64,000 bases of DNA from CAVTJL01 sp963828215 (GCA_963828215.1 CAWHFO010000079.1:1-64000), one strand, 5' to 3'. Positions 36,626 to 55,653 are shown, numbered from the stretch's first letter. Made by a program: numbers and translations. Notes: a model not told the origin generated them from the sequence alone.

Positions 36626-36800
36626 GGCCGGCAGCGGTCTGCTGCCGGGTCTCGGTGAGGCGGGGCGCCCGCAAGACGGTTGGTCGACCGACGAAGGCGA
36701 CCGAGTGGGGAGACTCACGCGGTCGGCCTTCGTCGTCGCGTTGAAGGGCTCGACTCCGCGCGTGCCGCGGCAGCCGGCCGGTCTATAGCCGACGAGGTCA

Positions 36801-40903
<4,103 letters not shown>

Positions 40904-40974
40904 GTTTATGCGGGCGTCGCTCGGCGGCGTCCGCCCTTCCCCAATCTCGTGGCGGCGAAAGGTAAGAGGATCTG

Positions 40975-45174
<4,200 letters not shown>

Positions 45175-45200
45175 CCGCGGGCGGGTCGGCCAAGGGTCCA

Positions 45201-45237
45201 GACGGGGCGTGCGCCTGCGCACGCCCCGTCACCTTTT
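45201..45237 (+). terminator. Rho-independent terminator after rpoC
   Basis: GACGGGGCGTGCG (45201-45213) pairs perfectly with CGCACGCCCCGTC (45218-45230) around a CCTG loop, followed by a four-base T run at 45234-45237. It is 26 bases after the rpoC stop and the clearest terminator of the window. Confidence 0.85.
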
Positions 45238-45637
45238 CCGGGGGGCCTCCCCTCTGGGTGAGGCGGATCACGTCGTCGGCTATCCGGGATCGACGAGCGC
45301 GGCGGGGTCCTGGTCGGCGTTGCCGCCGCCTCGGACCAAGGTCCGGCGGACGAGGTTCGCGCTTTTGTCGGCGCGGGCGCCGGGCTCTTCCTCCTCACGC
45401 GCCGGATCGGACAAGGGCTTGACGGCCCCGAGATCGGGGCCTACAAGCCAGCTCGCGGTTTTGGTTGGCGCAGGTGGTGAGCCCGTGTGCGGCTCAGACG
45501 CTGTGCCGGATCTAGGTTGAACAACAGCGATGGTGCCGGAGGCCGGAGCCGAATGAGATCGGCTGTCGGTCGATTTGCTTCGTGTTCGGCATGCCATCGT
45601 CGCGTCGAGCGAAACGAGCTCTTGGGAAAAGTGCTGG
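45238..45637 (+). other. Non-coding stretch between the rpoC terminator and rpsL
   Basis: About 400 bases without a supportable gene. A stop-free stretch of about 70 codons ending at a TGA near 45480 (reading GVLVGVAAASDQGPADEVRA and on) has protein-like composition but no start codon or ribosome site, so I do not call it. The promoter of rpsL-rpsG-fusA-tuf must be here, since the terminator isolates it from rpoBC; no consensus promoter stands out. Confidence 0.5.
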
Positions 45638-46009
45638 ATGCCCACCGTCAATCAGCTTGTTCGTCGGAGCCGCGAGACGCCGCGGGAGCGCAACAAGGTC
45701 CCCGCTCTGCAGGCGTGCCCGCAGAAGCGCGGCGTTTGCACACGCGTCTACACGACGACGCCGAAGAAGCCGAACTCCGCCCTGCGCAAGGTGGCCCGGG
45801 TGAGGCTCACCAACGGCTACGAGGTGACCAGCTACATCCCTGGCGAGGGGCACAATCTGCAGGAGCACTCGGTCGTCCTCATTCGGGGCGGCCGCGTCAA
45901 GGACTTGCCGGGCGTGCGCTATCACATCATTCGCGGAACGCTCGACACCCAGGGTGTCAACGGTCGTAAGCAGAGTCGGTCGAAGTACGGCGTGAAGCGC
46001 CCCAAGTAA
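45638..46009 (+). CDS. rpsL: 30S ribosomal protein S12
   Basis: A 123-residue S12 of the decoding centre. Start ATG 45638 gives MPTVNQLVRRSRE. The streptomycin-related segments TTPKKPNSALRKVARVRL and PGEGHNLQEHSVVLIRGG are unchanged: Lys stands at the usual resistance positions (wild-type, sensitive form). Intact. Confidence 0.97.
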   Translation: MPTVNQLVRRSRETPRERNKVPALQACPQKRGVCTRVYTTTPKKPNSALRKVARVRLTNGYEVTSYIPGEGHNLQEHSVVLIRGGRVKDLPGVRYHIIRGTLDTQGVNGRKQSRSKYGVKRPK

Positions 46010-46039
46010 GCGCCGGACAACGAGGAAGAGGTCGAAGCG

Positions 46040-46507
46040 ATGCGTCGCCGTCCCGCAGAGAAGCGTGAGGTGCTGCCGGATCCGAAGTTCGGAGATCCAG
46101 TGGTGACCAAGTTCGTGAACTGCCTCATGCACGCCGGCAAGAAGTCGGTCGCGGAGCGCATCGTCTACGACGCCTTCGAGCGGATGGAGAAGCGCAGCGG
46201 CAAGGATGCGCTCGGCCTCTTTCACGATGCGCTCGAGAACGTGAAGCCCACACTCGAGGTGCGCTCGCGTCGGGTCGGTGGAGCCACATACCAGGTTCCC
46301 GTCGAGGTCCGACCGGAGCGTCGTCAGGCTCTGGCGATCCGCTGGCTCATCAGCACCGCGCAGGGTCGCTCGGAGCGGACGATGATGGAGCGGCTGGCGG
46401 GCGAGCTGCTGGATGCCGCCAACGGGCGTGGTGCAGCCTTCAAGAAGCGCGAGGACACGCTTCGGATGGCCGAGGCGAATCGCGCCTTCTCGCACTATCG
46501 CTGGTGA
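46040..46507 (+). CDS. rpsG: 30S ribosomal protein S7
   Basis: A 155-residue S7, the primary binder that organises the 3' domain of 16S rRNA. It opens with MRRRPAEKREVLPDPKFGDP and contains VTKFVNCLMHAGKKSVAERI and YQVPVEVRPERRQALAIRWL. A GAGGAAGAGG ribosome site lies before the ATG. Intact. Confidence 0.97.
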   Translation: MRRRPAEKREVLPDPKFGDPVVTKFVNCLMHAGKKSVAERIVYDAFERMEKRSGKDALGLFHDALENVKPTLEVRSRRVGGATYQVPVEVRPERRQALAIRWLISTAQGRSERTMMERLAGELLDAANGRGAAFKKREDTLRMAEANRAFSHYRW

Positions 46508-46534
46508 CCCCGGACCGCAATAGAGACGATCGTC

Positions 46535-48611
46535 ATGGCCCGCGAGATCCCCATCGAGCGCTACCGCAATATCGGCATCATGGCTCACATCGATGCCGGG
46601 AAGACGACGACCACCGAGCGCGTGCTCTACTACACCGGAAAGTCGTACAAGATCGGCGAGGTCCACGAGGGCACGGCGGTCATGGACTGGATGGAGCAGG
46701 AGCAGGAGCGGGGGATCACGATCACCTCGGCCGCGACGACCTGCTTCTGGCGCGACCATCGTGTCAACATCATCGACACCCCGGGTCACGTCGACTTCAC
46801 GATCGAGGTGGAGCGCAGCCTTCGCGTGCTCGACGGCGCGGTCGCCGTGTTCGACTCCGTCGCCGGGGTCGAGCCACAGTCCGAGACGGTCTGGCGTCAG
46901 GCCGACAAGTACCGCGTGCCGCGGGTGTGCTTCGTCAACAAGATGGACCGGATAGGCGCCAATTTCGATCGCTGCGTCCAGATGATCCGAGGGCGCCTGG
47001 GCGCCAATCCCGTGGTCATCAGCCTGCCGATCGGGGTCGAGGCGGAGTTCCGCGGCATCGTCGACCTGATCCGCAACGAGGCGTTGATCTGGCACGAGGA
47101 GACCCTGGGCGCCAAATATTCGCACGAGCCGGTGCCGCGCTGCCATGACGGAGCGGGTCGCCTCGGCCCGTTCGGCCATGATCGAGGCGGTCGTCGAGTT
47201 CGACGACGCGGTCATGGAGGCCTATCTCGACGGGCGCGAGCCTGATGCGGAGACCATAGTCCGCCTTCTGCGTCAGGGCACGGTGGGCAACAAGCTCGTG
47301 CCGGTGATCTGCGGCTCCGCCTTCAAGAACAAGGGCGTGCAGCCGCTGCTCGACGCGGTCGTGGACTTCCTTCCCTCCCCGGTCGACCTGCCGCCCGTCG
47401 AGGGCGTCAAGCCGCGGACGGACGAGCGGGTCACGCGCAAGCCCGACGATGCCGAGCCGATGGCGGCGCTGGCCTTCAAGATCATGAGCGATCCGTTCGT
47501 CGGGACCCTGACCTTCGTCCGCGTCTATTCGGGCGTCATAGAGAGCGGCTCCTACGCGCAGAACACGGTCAAGGACCAGCGCGAGCGGATCGGCCGCATC
47601 CTGCTCATGCACGCCAATACCCGTGAGGAGGCCAAGGAGGCCCGCGCCGGCGACATCGTGGCCCTCGTCGGGCTCAAGAACACGACGACGGGCGACACGC
47701 TGTGCGACGCCTCGCGACCGATCGTGCTGGAGCGGATGGAGTTCCCGGAGCCCGTCATCGAGGTCGCCGTGGAGCCGCGATCCAAGGCCGATCAGGAGAA
47801 GATGAGCATCGCGCTGCAGAAGCTCGCGGCCGAGGACCCGTCGTTCCGCGTCGGGGTCGACCAGGAGTCGGGTCAGACGGTGATCAAGGGAATGGGCGAG
47901 CTCCATCTCGAGATTCTCGTCGACCGGATGAAGCGCGAGTACAAGGTCGAGGCGAATGTCGGTGCGCCCCAGGTGGCCTATCGCGAGACCCTGACGCGAA
48001 AGGCCGACGTCGACTACACGCATAAGAAGCAGACCGGCGGCTCGGGGCAGTTCGCGCGAATCAAGCTGATCTTCGAGCCCGGCGAGAAGGGCTCGGGTTT
48101 CAAGTTCGAAAGCAAGGTCGTCGGCGGCTCGGTGCCGCGCGAGTACGTCCCGGGCGTGCAGAAGGGCCTCGAGGCGTCGATGCAGAACGGGGTGATCGCC
48201 GGCTTTCCGATGACCGACGTCAAGGTCACCCTGACCGACGGTGCCTATCACGAGGTCGACAGTTCGGTCCTCGCCTTCGAGATCGCCGCCCGCGCGGCCT
48301 TCCGCGAGGGCGCCGCCAAGGCCGGCCCGCAGCTCCTCGAGCCGGTCATGCGGGTCGAGGTGGTGACGCCCGAGGAGTATATGGGCGACATCATCGGCGA
48401 CCTGAACAGCCGCCGCGGCCAGATCACCGGCATGGAGCCGCGAGGCAACGGACAGGTGGTCAACGCCATGGTGCCGCTCGCCACCATGTTCGGCTATGTC
48501 AACACGCTGCGCTCGCTCTCGCAGGGCCGGGCCCAGTTCACGATGCACTTCGATCATTACGAGCCGGTGCCGCAGATGGTCGCGGAAGAGATCCGCGCGA
48601 AGTACGCCTGA
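46535..48611 (+). CDS. fusA: Elongation factor G (extra base near 47137)
   Basis: The translocation GTPase, 691 residues once corrected. GTP-binding motifs are AHIDAGKTTTTERVL, DTPGHVDFTIEVERS and NKMDRIGAN; domain IV shows GGSGQFARIKLIFEPGE and domain V PEEYMGDIIGDLNSRRGQI. The frame breaks after EPVP near 47137 and resumes at AAMTERVASARSAMIEAV, one base in excess. It is followed by tuf copy 2 after a 40-base gap. Confidence 0.96.
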
Positions 48612-48651
48612 GACTGCCGCCTAGGCTGCGGAGAGGAACGGAGAACGGAAG

Positions 48652-49842
<1,191 letters not shown>

Positions 49843-49875
49843 GCCTCGGTCTCGGTAGGAAACGGCACGCGAGCC

Positions 49876-50184
49876 ATGGACACCCAGAATATTCGCATCC
49901 GCCTCAAGGCCTTCGATCACCGCGTCCTCGATCAGTCGGTGCGCGAGATCGTCGGCACGGCGAAGCGGACCGGCGCTCGGGTGCGCGGGCCGATTCCGCT
50001 GCCCAACCGGATCGAGCGCTTCACGGTCAACCGCTCGCCGCACATCGACAAGAAGAGTCGCGAGCAGTTCGAGATCCGGACGCACAAGCGGCTCCTCGAC
50101 ATCGTCGACCCGACACCGCAGACCGTGGATGCGCTGATGAAGCTCGACCTCGCGGCCGGTGTCGACGTCGAGATCAAGATCTGA
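49876..50184 (+). CDS. rpsJ: 30S ribosomal protein S10
   Basis: A 102-residue S10, first gene of the S10 cluster and also the NusE antitermination factor. Family segments are NIRIRLKAFDHRVLDQSVRE and PLPNRIERFTVNRSPHIDKK, with the loop HIDKKSREQFEIRTHKR. Intact. Confidence 0.97.
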   Translation: MDTQNIRIRLKAFDHRVLDQSVREIVGTAKRTGARVRGPIPLPNRIERFTVNRSPHIDKKSREQFEIRTHKRLLDIVDPTPQTVDALMKLDLAAGVDVEIKI

Positions 50185-50194
50185 GGATTCGGGC

Positions 50195-50914
50195 ATGAGA
50201 ACGGGTCTCATTGCGCAGAAGGTCGGCATGACCCGGCTCTTTGGCGACGACGGGAGCCACGTGGGCGTGACGGTCCTCAAGGTCGAGGAATGCCAGGTCG
50301 TGGCCGTGCGGACGAAGGAGAAGGACGGCTACGTCGCGGTCCAGCTGGGTATTGGACGTGCCAAGACGAAGAACGTCACCCAGCCCATGCGTGGGCACTT
50401 CGCCAAGGCGAAGGTCGAGCCGAAGCGGCGGGTCGAGGAGTTTCGGGTGGCCGAGGACGCGGTCCTCGACGTCGGCGACGAGATCCATGTCGGGCACTTC
50501 GTGGCCGGTCAGTTCGTCGATGTGGCCGGGGTGAGCATCGGCAAGGGTTTCGCGGGTGCGATGAAGCGGCATGGCTTCGGCGGCCTTCGCGCCAGCCATG
50601 GCGTCTCGGTCTCGCACAGAAGCCACGGCTCGACCGGGAACCGTCAGGATCCCGGGCGAACCTTCAAGGGGAAGAAGATGGCCGGCCACCTCGGGGCGCA
50701 CCGGTCCACGGTGCAGAATCTCGAGGTGTTCGGCGTCGATCCGCAACGCGGCCTGATCCTGATCAAGGGGGGCGTGCCGGGACCGGCCGGCTCCTACGTG
50801 CGGGTCACGGATGCCGTGAAAAGGGCGCTCCCCAAGGCGGCACCCTACCCGGCGGCCGTGCTCAGGGCCGGCGAGGAAGCCCAGGCCGTCGTCGCCGAGG
50901 AGGGCCAGCTCTGA
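50195..50914 (+). CDS. rplC: 50S ribosomal protein L3
   Basis: A 239-residue L3, an early assembly protein near the peptidyl transferase centre. ATG 50195 gives MRTGLIAQKVGMTRLF. The loop with the methylated Gln lies in STGNRQDPGRTFKGKKMAGH. A C-terminal extension rich in Ala and Glu is common in alphaproteobacteria. Its stop overlaps the rplD start (TGATG). Confidence 0.97.
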   Translation: MRTGLIAQKVGMTRLFGDDGSHVGVTVLKVEECQVVAVRTKEKDGYVAVQLGIGRAKTKNVTQPMRGHFAKAKVEPKRRVEEFRVAEDAVLDVGDEIHVGHFVAGQFVDVAGVSIGKGFAGAMKRHGFGGLRASHGVSVSHRSHGSTGNRQDPGRTFKGKKMAGHLGAHRSTVQNLEVFGVDPQRGLILIKGGVPGPAGSYVRVTDAVKRALPKAAPYPAAVLRAGEEAQAVVAEEGQL

Positions 50915-51534
50915 TGCAGATCGCCGTCAAGAATCTCGCGGCCGAGGAGGTGGGCTCGATCGACCTCGCCGACAGCGTGTTCGGCGTCGAGGTCCGGTCC
51001 GACATCCTCCATCGCGTCGTCACTTGGCAGCTCGCCAAGCGCCGTGCCGGCACGCACAAGACCAAGACGCGCGCCGAGATCAGCGTGACGACAGCCAAGA
51101 TGTACAAGCAGAAGGGCACGGGTCGGGCCCGCCACGCCACGCGGTCGGTCAATCTATGGCGTGGCGGCGGTCGGGCGTTCGGGCCGGTCGTGCGCGACCA
51201 CGCGGTCGACCTCCCGAAGAAGGTGCGCGCTCTCGGCCTGCGCTGTGCCCTGTCGAGCAAGGCCAGGGACGGCAAGCTGCTCGTGCTGGACACGGCCCGG
51301 CTGGACGAGGCGAAGACCAAGGCTCTCGCAGCACGGCTGGCGGGACTGTCGGTGACGTCGGCTCTCATCGTCGACGGCACCGAGGTGGACCGGAATTTCC
51401 TGCTCGCGTCGCGCAACCTGCGGCATGTCGACGTGCTGCCGGCGATGGGCGCCAACGTCTACGACATCCTGCGGCGTGACCTGCTCGTTCTGACGACCGA
51501 CGCGGTGCGGCGTCTCGAGGAGCGGCTCGGATGA
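50914..51534 (+). CDS. rplD: 50S ribosomal protein L4
   Basis: A 206-residue L4, whose long loop lines the exit tunnel; in enterics it also represses the S10 operon. The loop is seen as TKMYKQKGTGRARHATRSVN followed by WRGGGRAFGP. ATG 50914 overlaps the rplC stop; the long open frame further upstream is a shadow. Its stop overlaps rplW by ATGA. Confidence 0.96.
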   Translation: MQIAVKNLAAEEVGSIDLADSVFGVEVRSDILHRVVTWQLAKRRAGTHKTKTRAEISVTTAKMYKQKGTGRARHATRSVNLWRGGGRAFGPVVRDHAVDLPKKVRALGLRCALSSKARDGKLLVLDTARLDEAKTKALAARLAGLSVTSALIVDGTEVDRNFLLASRNLRHVDVLPAMGANVYDILRRDLLVLTTDAVRRLEERLG

Positions 51535-51824
51535 CCACGGTCAAGCACTACGACACGATCTTGTCACCGGTGATCACCGAGAAGGCGACCTTGCTCTCGG
51601 AGCACGGCCAGGTGGTCTTCCGCGTCCGCCTGGAAGCGACCAAGCCCGAGATCAAGGCGGCGGTCGAGGCGCTGTTCGGGGTCAAGGTCCGGGCGGTGAA
51701 CACCCTCGTCACCAAGGGCAAGGTCAAGCGCTTCCGCGGCACCGTCGGGCGTCGCTCGGACGTGAAGAAGGCGATCGTCACCCTGGCCGAGGGTGAGCGG
51801 ATCGACGTGACGACGGGGATCTGA
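51531..51824 (+). CDS. rplW: 50S ribosomal protein L23
   Basis: A 97-residue L23 at the tunnel exit, docking site for trigger factor and SRP. It contains ILSPVITEKATLLSE and ALFGVKVRAVNTLVTKGKVK, then RFRGTVGRRSDVKKAIVTL. Intact and coupled to rplD by overlapping codons. Confidence 0.96.
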   Translation: MTTVKHYDTILSPVITEKATLLSEHGQVVFRVRLEATKPEIKAAVEALFGVKVRAVNTLVTKGKVKRFRGTVGRRSDVKKAIVTLAEGERIDVTTGI

Positions 51825-51828
51825 GGCG

Positions 51829-52671
51829 ATGGCGCTCAAGCAGTACAATCCGACGAGCCCGTCGCGTCGCGAGCTGGTGCTCGTCGATCGCAGCGGACTC
51901 TGGAAGGGCAAGCCGGTCAAGGGCTTGACCGAGGGGCTGACGGGCTCGGGCGGCCGCAACAATCGGGGACGCATCACGGTGCGGTTCCGGGGCGGCGGGC
52001 ACAAGCGCACCTACCGGATGGTCGACTTCAAGCGCCGGAAGATGGACGTCGGCGGGCTGGTCGAGCGGCTCGAGTACGATCCCAACCGCACCGCCTTCAT
52101 CGCTCTCGTGAAGTACGATGACGGCGAGCTCGCCTATATCCTGGCGCCGCAGCGTCTGGCGGCGGGCGACCGGGTGATCGCCGCCGAGCGGGTCGACGTG
52201 AAGCCGGGCAATGCGGCGCCGCTACGGAGCATCCCGATCGGGACGATCATCCACAATCTCGAGCTGAAGCCCGGCAAGGGCGGCCAGCTGGCGAGGTCGG
52301 CGGGCTCGTATGCGCAGCTCGTCGGTCGGGAAGGCGACTATGCGCAGATCAGGCTCGGGTCGGGCGAGATCAGGCTGGTCCACGCCTCCTGCATGGCGTC
52401 GATCGGTGCCGTCTCCAATCCCGATCATCAGAACATCAATCTCGGCAAGGCCGGGAGGAAGCGTTGGCTCGGCAAGCGGCCCCACAATCGTGGCGTCACG
52501 ATGAACCCGGTCGATCATCCGCACGGCGGCGGTGAGGGGCGGACGTCCGGTGGCCGTCATCCGGTGACGCCGTGGGGCAAGCCGACGAAGGGGCGCAAGA
52601 CGCGTCGCAACAAGCGGACGCAGGTCATGATCCTGCGGTCGCGCCACGTCGCGAAGAAGCGGGGTAGCTGA
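51829..52671 (+). CDS. rplB: 50S ribosomal protein L2
   Basis: A 280-residue L2, essential for subunit joining and peptidyl transfer. It opens with ALKQYNPTSPSRRELVLVDR and carries the conserved RNHNRGVTMN-like segment as RPHNRGVTMNPVDHPHGGGE, with the functional His in place. The C-terminal tail is basic. Intact. Confidence 0.97.
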   Translation: MALKQYNPTSPSRRELVLVDRSGLWKGKPVKGLTEGLTGSGGRNNRGRITVRFRGGGHKRTYRMVDFKRRKMDVGGLVERLEYDPNRTAFIALVKYDDGELAYILAPQRLAAGDRVIAAERVDVKPGNAAPLRSIPIGTIIHNLELKPGKGGQLARSAGSYAQLVGREGDYAQIRLGSGEIRLVHASCMASIGAVSNPDHQNINLGKAGRKRWLGKRPHNRGVTMNPVDHPHGGGEGRTSGGRHPVTPWGKPTKGRKTRRNKRTQVMILRSRHVAKKRGS

Positions 52672-52673
52672 GC

Positions 52674-52952
52674 ATGCCGCGGTCGGTTTGGAAGGGGCCG
52701 TTCGTCGATTCGTATCTCTTCGACAAGGTCGAGGCGGTGCGGGGATCAGGGCGGAACGACATCATCAGGATCTGGTCGCGGCGCTCGACCGTCATGCCGG
52801 ACTTCGTCGGCCTGACCTTCGCCGTGCACAACGGCAAGAAGTTCGTTCCGGTCTACGTCACCGAGAACATGGTCGGGCACAAGTTCGGGGAGTTCTCGCC
52901 GACCCGCACCTACTACGGCCACGGCGCCGACAAGAAGGCGAAGAGGAAGTAG
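52674..52952 (+). CDS. rpsS: 30S ribosomal protein S19
   Basis: A 92-residue S19 of the 30S head. Landmarks are MPRSVWKGPFVDSYLFDKV, IWSRRSTVMPDFVGLTFAVH and VGHKFGEFSPTRTYYGHGAD. It starts two bases after the rplB stop. Intact. Confidence 0.97.
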   Translation: MPRSVWKGPFVDSYLFDKVEAVRGSGRNDIIRIWSRRSTVMPDFVGLTFAVHNGKKFVPVYVTENMVGHKFGEFSPTRTYYGHGADKKAKRK

Positions 52953-52954
52953 GG

Positions 52955-53338
52955 ATGGGCAAGCTCAAGCAGGAGCGGCGGTTGAGCGACCAGGAGGCGC
53001 AGGCGGTGGGAACCCTCCTGCGCGTCAGCCCCCGCAAGCTCGGCCTGGTCGCCGACATGATCCAGGGTATGCAGGCCGGGCGTGCGGTCACGGCGCTGGA
53101 GTTCTCGAGGAAGCGCATCGCCCATACGGTCAAGAAGGTGCTCGAGTCGGCGATCGCCAACGCGGAGAACAACCACAATCTCGATGTCGACCGGCTGGTC
53201 GTGGCGGAGGCGAGCGTGGGCAAGCATCTGGTGATGAAGCGGCTCCATGCCCGCGCCCGCGGTCGCGCCTCGCGGATCGAGAAGCATGTCAGCCGGCTCC
53301 GGATCGTGGTCCGCGAGCGTATGGTGGAGGCCGCCTGA
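52955..53338 (+). CDS. rplV: 50S ribosomal protein L22
   Basis: A 127-residue L22 whose hairpin reaches the exit tunnel. It contains LRVSPRKLGLVADMIQGMQA, then FSRKRIAHTVKKVLESAIAN and the hairpin KRLHARARGRASRIEK. ATG 52955 lies two bases after rpsS; the stop overlaps rpsC (TGATG). Confidence 0.96.
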   Translation: MGKLKQERRLSDQEAQAVGTLLRVSPRKLGLVADMIQGMQAGRAVTALEFSRKRIAHTVKKVLESAIANAENNHNLDVDRLVVAEASVGKHLVMKRLHARARGRASRIEKHVSRLRIVVRERMVEAA

Positions 53339-54018
53339 TGGGCCAGAAGGTCAACCCGATCGGCCTCAGGCTCGGCATCAACCGGACCTGGGACTCGCGC
53401 TGGTACGACGACGACGGCTACGCGAAGCTCCTGGCGGAGGATCTGAAGATCCGCCGCTTCCTCGAGGAGCGGCTGAGCCAGGCGGGCGTCAGCCGCATCG
53501 TCATCGAGCGGCCGGCGAAGAAGGCCAGGATCACGATCCACACGGCTCGGCCCGGGGTGGTGATCGGCAAGAAGGGCCAGGAGATCGAAACTCTGCGGCG
53601 CGATCTGGCGCGGCTCTGCTCGGGCGAGGTGCATCTCAACATCGTCGAGATCCGTAAGCCCGAGATCGACGCCAAGCTGGTGGCCGAGAACATCGCCCAG
53701 CAGCTCAGGAAGCGGGTCACCTTCCGCCGGGCCATGAAGCGGGCCGTGCAGTCGGCCATGCGGCTGGGCGCCCAGGGCATCAAGGTGGTCTGCTCGGGAC
53801 GTCTGGGGGGCGCCGAGATCGCGCGGACCGAATGGTATCGCGAGGGCCGGGTGCCCCTGCATACGCTGCGGGCCAATATCGACTATGGCCGACAGACCGC
53901 GCACACGCCCTACGGCACCTGCGGGATCAAGGTCTGGGTCTTCCGTGGCGAGATCATGGAGCATGACCCCATGGCCTTCGACAAGCGGCTGGCCGAGACG
54001 GTCACGGCGCGCGGCTGA
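53338..54018 (+). CDS. rpsC: 30S ribosomal protein S3
   Basis: A 226-residue S3 with a KH domain. It opens with MGQKVNPIGLRLGINRTWDS; the KH GxxG segment is VVIGKKGQEIETLRRDLARL; the C-terminal domain shows GAQGIKVVCSGRLGGAEIAR and the VRANIDYG-like LRANIDYGRQTAHTPYGTCG. Intact. Confidence 0.97.
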   Translation: MGQKVNPIGLRLGINRTWDSRWYDDDGYAKLLAEDLKIRRFLEERLSQAGVSRIVIERPAKKARITIHTARPGVVIGKKGQEIETLRRDLARLCSGEVHLNIVEIRKPEIDAKLVAENIAQQLRKRVTFRRAMKRAVQSAMRLGAQGIKVVCSGRLGGAEIARTEWYREGRVPLHTLRANIDYGRQTAHTPYGTCGIKVWVFRGEIMEHDPMAFDKRLAETVTARG

Positions 54019-54035
54019 GCTGCGGGATTGGGATC

Positions 54036-54461
54036 ATGCTGCAACCGAAACGGACCAAGTTCCGCAAGGCCCACAAAGGTCGGGTCAGAGGCCTCGCCAA
54101 GGGCGGTGCCGAGCTCACCTTCGGCGCCTTCGGTATGAAGGCGCTCGAGCCCGAGCGGGTGACCGCGCGGCAGATCGAGGCTGCGCGCCGCGCCATCACT
54201 CGGCATCTCAAGCGCGTCGGCCGGGTCTGGATCCGCGTCTTCCCGGACAAGCCGATCTCGAAGAAGCCGGCCGAGGTCCGCATGGGCAAGGGCAAGGGCT
54301 CGGTCGAGTATTGGGTCGCGGTGGTGAAGCCCGGCCGGATCCTGTTCGAGATCGACGGCGTGCCCGAAGGGCTGGCATCCGAGGCGATCGCCCGAGGTGC
54401 CGCCAAGCTGCCGATCCGTACCAAATTCGTGGCGCGGGTCCAGGGGGAGATCGCGGCATGA
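54036..54461 (+). CDS. rplP: 50S ribosomal protein L16
   Basis: A 141-residue L16 near the tRNA elbow contact. It reads MLQPKRTKFRKAHKGRVRGL at the start and MGKGKGSVEYWVAVVKPGRI in the centre, which includes the conserved Arg/Gly region. The stop overlaps the rpmC ATG. Intact. Confidence 0.97.
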   Translation: MLQPKRTKFRKAHKGRVRGLAKGGAELTFGAFGMKALEPERVTARQIEAARRAITRHLKRVGRVWIRVFPDKPISKKPAEVRMGKGKGSVEYWVAVVKPGRILFEIDGVPEGLASEAIARGAAKLPIRTKFVARVQGEIAA

Positions 54462-54673
54462 CGGCGGCGGATCTTCGGGGGCGGACGCCCGATCAGCTGG
54501 GCGATCAGCTGCTCCAGCTGAAGAAGGAGCAGTTCAATCTGCGCTTTCAGAAGGCCACGGGCCAGCTCGAGGGCACGAAGCGGGTGCGCGAGGTCCGCAG
54601 GGACATCGCCCGCATCATGACCGTGCTCGGCGAGAAGCGGCGTGTGGCGGGCGCCCAGGGCGCGAGGAGCTAG
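54458..54673 (+). CDS. rpmC: 50S ribosomal protein L29
   Basis: A 71-residue two-helix L29. The family core LKKEQFNLRFQKATGQLEGT and then RVREVRRDIARIMTVLGEKR is clear. ATG 54458 overlaps the rplP stop by four bases. The C terminus has a short extra tail. Confidence 0.95.
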   Translation: MTAADLRGRTPDQLGDQLLQLKKEQFNLRFQKATGQLEGTKRVREVRRDIARIMTVLGEKRRVAGAQGARS

Positions 54674-54678
54674 AGACC

Positions 54679-54945
54679 ATGCCGAGGCGCGTCCTGAATG
54701 GAAGGGTCGTGAGCGACAAGGCCGACAAGACCGTGGTGGTTCAGGTCGAACGTCGCGTCATGCACCCGCTCTACAAGAAGTACATTCGCAGCTCGAAGCG
54801 CTACATGGCCCATGATGAGGCCAACCGCTTCAAGGTCGGCGACGCGGTGCGGATCATCGAGACGCGACCGCTCTCGGCGCGAAAGCGCTGGGCGGTGGTG
54901 GTCGAGGAGCCCAATGCCGTCGCGGGCGCGCCGGCCGAAGCTTGA
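54679..54945 (+). CDS. rpsQ: 30S ribosomal protein S17
   Basis: An 88-residue S17 of OB fold. It shows GRVVSDKADKTVVVQVERRV, HPLYKKYIRSSKRYMAHDEA and the end ETRPLSARKRWAVVVEE. ATG 54679 lies five bases after the rpmC stop; the longer upstream frame is a shadow. Confidence 0.96.
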   Translation: MPRRVLNGRVVSDKADKTVVVQVERRVMHPLYKKYIRSSKRYMAHDEANRFKVGDAVRIIETRPLSARKRWAVVVEEPNAVAGAPAEA

Positions 54946-54957
54946 GGAGCGACCCCG

Positions 54958-55326
54958 ATGATCATGCCCGAGACCAATCTCGAGGTCGCCGACAACTCTG
55001 GTGCCCGTCGGGTGCAGTGCATCCGCGTGCTCGGCGGCTCGCATCGCAAGTGGGGATCGGTCGGCGATGTCATCGTGGTGGCCATCAAGGAGGCCATCCC
55101 CCGCGGGAAGGTCAAGAAGGGTGACGTGGCGCACGCGGTGATCGTCCGCACGGCCAAGGACATCCATCGGCCGGACGGCAGCGCCATCCGTTTCGACAAG
55201 AATGCGGCGGTGCTGATCAACAAGCAGGGCGAGCCGATCGGCACGCGCATCTTCGGCCCCGTCACGCGTGAGTTGAGGGCGAAGCGCTTCATGAAGATCA
55301 TCTCGCTGGCACCGGAGGTGCTCTGA
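54958..55326 (+). CDS. rplN: 50S ribosomal protein L14
   Basis: A 122-residue L14 at the subunit interface, first gene of the spc cluster. It opens MIMPETNLEVADNSGARRVQ and includes GSVGDVIVVAIKEAIPRGKV and the end RELRAKRFMKIISLAPEVL. The stop overlaps rplX (TGATG). Confidence 0.97.
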   Translation: MIMPETNLEVADNSGARRVQCIRVLGGSHRKWGSVGDVIVVAIKEAIPRGKVKKGDVAHAVIVRTAKDIHRPDGSAIRFDKNAAVLINKQGEPIGTRIFGPVTRELRAKRFMKIISLAPEVL

Positions 55327-55643
55327 TGGCCGCGCGCATCAAGAAGGGGGACCGGGTGGTCGTCCTCGCCGGCCGCGACCGGGGCAAGCAGGGGGAGGTG
55401 CTGAAGGTGCTGCCCCGGGACGACCGGGCCATCGTGCAGGGGGTGATGACGGTGCGCCGGCACGAGCGGCCGAGCGCCAGGAGCGCCGGCGGCATCGTGT
55501 CGAAGGAGGCCACGATCCACGTCTCGAACCTGGCTCATGCCGACCCGCACGACGGCAAGCCGACGCGCATCGGCTTCAAGTTCCTCGAGGACGGCCGGAA
55601 GGTCCGCTTCGCCAAGCGGTCCGGCGAGCTGCTGGACCGCTGA
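55326..55643 (+). CDS. rplX: 50S ribosomal protein L24
   Basis: A 105-residue L24, an assembly initiator with a KOW motif (IKKGDRVVVLAGRDRGKQGE). The later SARSAGGIVSKEATIHVSNL is typical. Intact and coupled to rplN. Confidence 0.96.
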   Translation: MAARIKKGDRVVVLAGRDRGKQGEVLKVLPRDDRAIVQGVMTVRRHERPSARSAGGIVSKEATIHVSNLAHADPHDGKPTRIGFKFLEDGRKVRFAKRSGELLDR

Positions 55644-55653
55644 GGAGGACGAG

